Source: Nitrosospira sp. (GTDB lineage Bacteria; Pseudomonadota; Gammaproteobacteria; Burkholderiales; Nitrosomonadaceae). Taken from it: a DNA stretch of 64,000 bases. The DNA is taken from positions 1-64,000 of the forward strand of contig JAPLQS010000028.1 in the NCBI GenBank assembly GCA_026399575.1. Direction: 5' to 3'. Within the stretch, counting starts at the first letter, position 1. Every line of letters begins with the position of its first letter. Position numbers and translations under genes: made by a program. This document shows positions 62,190 to 64,000 of this stretch, in pieces. Under the pieces are notes generated by a model, which saw nothing but the letters and a program-made list of their open reading frames with translations, did not search any database and was not told where the DNA came from.

Positions 62190-63218
62190 TTAAGGCAGCA
62201 ATGGAGCATGATCGATGGCAAGAGTTTCTGGCAAACTAAACATGAGATTCATATTCTGCACCGCCTGTCCGGCCGCGCCCTTGACCAGATTATCCGTTAC
62301 CGATAGTACCACTACCGTGTCGCCTCCTTGGGGTCGATGCACCGCAATGCGGCAGAGATTGGAGCCGCGCACTGAGCGGGTTTCGGGATGACTGCCCGCA
62401 GGAAGCACGTCAACAAACGGTTCGTTGGCATAACGCTGTTCAAACAGGGTCTGTAAATCAGTATTCGTGGTAAGTCTGGCATAGAGTGTGGCGTGTATGC
62501 CCCGGATCATTGGGGTGAGATGCGGTACGAACGTAAGTCCGACCGGCTTTGCTGCCATATTGGACAGCCCCTGTCTGATTTCTGGCAGATGGCGGTGACC
62601 CGGTACCCCATAAGCCTTGAAATTGTCAGAAGCTTCGGCAAACAGCGTGTGTACTTCTGCCTTGCGTCCCGCGCCGGAAACGCCAGATTTCACATCGGCG
62701 ACAAGATGATCCACATCTACTATGCCGGCCTCAATCAAGGGAAGAAAACCCAGTTGCACCGCAGTAGGATAGCAACCGGGATTCGCCACCAACCGTGCTT
62801 TCCTGATCCTGTCGCGATGGATCTCAGGCAGGCCATAGACAGCCTCTGCCACCAGTTCCGGACAGGCATGGGGCATACCGTACCATTTCTCCCATACCGC
62901 CACATCCTTGATGCGGAAATCGGCAGCCAGATCTATCACCCGTACTCCTGCGGCGAGTAACGATCTGACTTGCTGCATGGCAATGCCGTTGGGCGTGGCG
63001 AAGAACACCACGGCACAGTCCTCCAGCGCAACTTCGGCCGGGTCACAAAATTTGAGCGCCACCCGCCCACGCAAGCTGGGAAACAGATCTGCCACGGCCA
63101 CGCCGGCTTCCTGGCGCGAGGTGATCGCCTGTATCTGCACCTCAGGGTGCTGCGATAGAATACGTAACAACTCGACGCCGGTGTATCCGGTTCCGCCAAC
63201 GATGCCAACTTTGATCAT
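62190..63218 (-). CDS. argC: N-acetyl-gamma-glutamyl-phosphate reductase
   Basis: ArgC, 342 residues, reduces N-acetylglutamyl phosphate to the semialdehyde in arginine synthesis. It has the Rossmann motif [17 protein letters not shown], the catalytic Cys in [12 protein letters not shown], and the conserved His in [11 protein letters not shown]. It is downstream of rplM-rpsI but separated by a terminator. Confidence 0.96.
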   Translation of the reverse strand: MIKVGIVGGTGYTGVELLRILSQHPEVQIQAITSRQEAGVAVADLFPSLRGRVALKFCDPAEVALEDCAVVFFATPNGIAMQQVRSLLAAGVRVIDLAADFRIKDVAVWEKWYGMPHACPELVAEAVYGLPEIHRDRIRKARLVANPGCYPTAVQLGFLPLIEAGIVDVDHLVADVKSGVSGAGRKAEVHTLFAEASDNFKAYGVPGHRHLPEIRQGLSNMAAKPVGLTFVPHLTPMIRGIHATLYARLTTNTDLQTLFEQRYANEPFVDVLPAGSHPETRSVRGSNLCRIAVHRPQGGDTVVVLSVTDNLVKGAAGQAVQNMNLMFSLPETLAIDHAPLLP

Positions 63219-63321
63219 GGAGTCTCCATGGTTTTGCGGGGTGAACAGCGTTCATGCGGCATTCTGCCCGTCTTGCCCGCTTTGCAGGAAAGAATCAGTC
63301 CACCGATTATAAGCAACAAAC

Positions 63322-63352
63322 AAAAAAGCCGCCAGAAGCGGGCGGCTTTTCC
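63322..63352 (-). terminator. Rho-independent terminator of rplM-rpsI
   Basis: AAAAGCCGCC (63324-63333) pairs with GGCGGCTTTT (63341-63350) around a 7-base loop. Read on the minus strand the stem is followed by TTTTTTG, so it stops transcripts leaving rpsI. Confidence 0.9.
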
Positions 63353-63368
63353 GGTATATGCGAAAAAT

Positions 63369-63761
63369 TTATCGCTTGGAAAACTGCTTGCGCCGACGCG
63401 CCTTGCGCAGACCGACTTTTTTCCGCTCCACCTCACGCGCATCGCGCGTGACCAGCCCAGCCTTGCTCAATACGGGTTTGAGTGTAGCGTCGAAATCAAT
63501 CAACGCCCGAGTGATGCCGTGGCGCACTGCACCAGCCTGGCCTGATTCGCCGCCGCCATGGATATTGATCATGATGTCGAAGGTCGCAAGATTGCCGGTT
63601 AATTCCAGCGGTTGACGAACCACCATGCGACCAGTTTCGCGGGAAAAATATTCATCCACCGGCTTGTCGTTGACCGTAATCGCACCTTTGCCGGGTTTGA
63701 GGAATACCCGTGCTACCGCGCTTTTGCGCCGGCCGGTACCGTAATTATAATTTGTACTCAT
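63369..63761 (-). CDS. rpsI: 30S ribosomal protein S9
   Basis: S9, 130 residues, starts [20 protein letters not shown] and ends with the basic tail [14 protein letters not shown] that reaches the P-site t[19 protein letters not shown] is the conserved middle. The start lies 3 bp after the rplM stop, the universal rplM-rpsI pair. Confidence 0.98.
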   Translation of the reverse strand: MSTNYNYGTGRRKSAVARVFLKPGKGAITVNDKPVDEYFSRETGRMVVRQPLELTGNLATFDIMINIHGGGESGQAGAVRHGITRALIDFDATLKPVLSKAGLVTRDAREVERKKVGLRKARRRKQFSKR

Positions 63762-63764
63762 ATA

Positions 63765-64000
63765 TTAAGCTCTGACCTCGAGTTGTCGCGGCTGTTGTGC
63801 CGCGTGGGGGTGGGTGGCACCGGCATAAACCTTCAGCTTCTTCAGCATGGCGTAGCCTAGCGGACCCTTAGGCAGCATGCCTTTGACCGCTTTCTCCAGT
63901 GGTCGCCCTGGAAAGCGCGCATGCATTTTGGTGAAGTTGGTCTGGTAAATGCCACCGGGGTAGCCGCTGTGCCGGTAGTAGATTTTATCTTCCGCCTTGT
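63765..64000 (-). CDS. rplM: 50S ribosomal protein L13 (5' partial)
   Basis: The C-terminal 78 residues of L13 are visible, stop TAA at 63765-63767. Conserved blocks are [38 protein letters not shown] and [16 protein letters not shown]. The start and the first half lie past the right edge of the window. Confidence 0.98.
   Translation of the reverse strand, partial: KAEDKIYYRHSGYPGGIYQTNFTKMHARFPGRPLEKAVKGMLPKGPLGYAMLKKLKVYAGATHPHAAQQPRQLEVRA

Overview
The window is a 64 kb piece of a betaproteobacterial chromosome, about 55% G+C by eye. Gene order and protein flavour (rplM-rpsI-argC, a bactofilin next to a DUF6776-like gene, erpA, anmK, surA-pdxA-rsmA, host-attachment protein, DUF2863) suggest Nitrosomonadaceae, possibly a Nitrosospira or Nitrosomonas relative. 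That placement is inference from gene content, not a phylogeny.

Layout. 0-0.9 kb: end of a tyrosine integrase next to a tRNA(CAU), probably the edge of a genomic island. 1.3-14 kb: housekeeping and envelope genes (UbiH-type hydroxylase, DsbC, MltA, then lptD-surA-pdxA-rsmA on the minus strand, a histidine phosphatase, Mpl and a membrane protein with a degenerate J-domain). 14.1-14.3 kb: a 187 bp element with terminal inverted repeats. 14.4-20.9 kb: RpfE-like protein, copper chaperone and CopA, LysS, and RF2 with its programmed frameshift. 21-33.2 kb: IspD/IspF/ThpR, TsaB/RimI, uracil-DNA glycosylase, LemA plus two TPM-domain proteins, LplT, Alr, and a yciB-yciI-bolA-PPIase operon. Two of these genes are damaged: RimI lacks its acetyl-CoA loop and bolA has an out-of-frame deletion.

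33.4-45.4 kb is accessory DNA with every gene on the plus strand. It holds a C92-type peptidase, an unknown protein, two tandem di-heme cytochromes of the rubber-oxygenase/fatty-acid-dioxygenase type, a cytochrome P450, a truncated CopG antitoxin, an unknown membrane protein, a frameshifted DUF3024 gene and a KAP P-loop NTPase. Between several of these genes lie copies of one repeat. Two full copies are 166 bp and palindromic at their ends, with integron-like R'' and R' boxes, and there is a separate 63 bp attC-like site. I read this as a possible integrase-less gene-cassette array, which is the most unusual structure in the window.

45.4-64 kb returns to core genes: SdaA, selenium metabolism (mnmH and selD, divergent with starts 2 bp apart), an HtrA-type protease, TtcA, a sulfate-uptake cluster (DUF2292, an alginate-export-family porin, Sbp, CysT, CysW, CysA), an M23 peptidase, AnmK, ErpA, bactofilin, ArgC, S9 and the end of L13.
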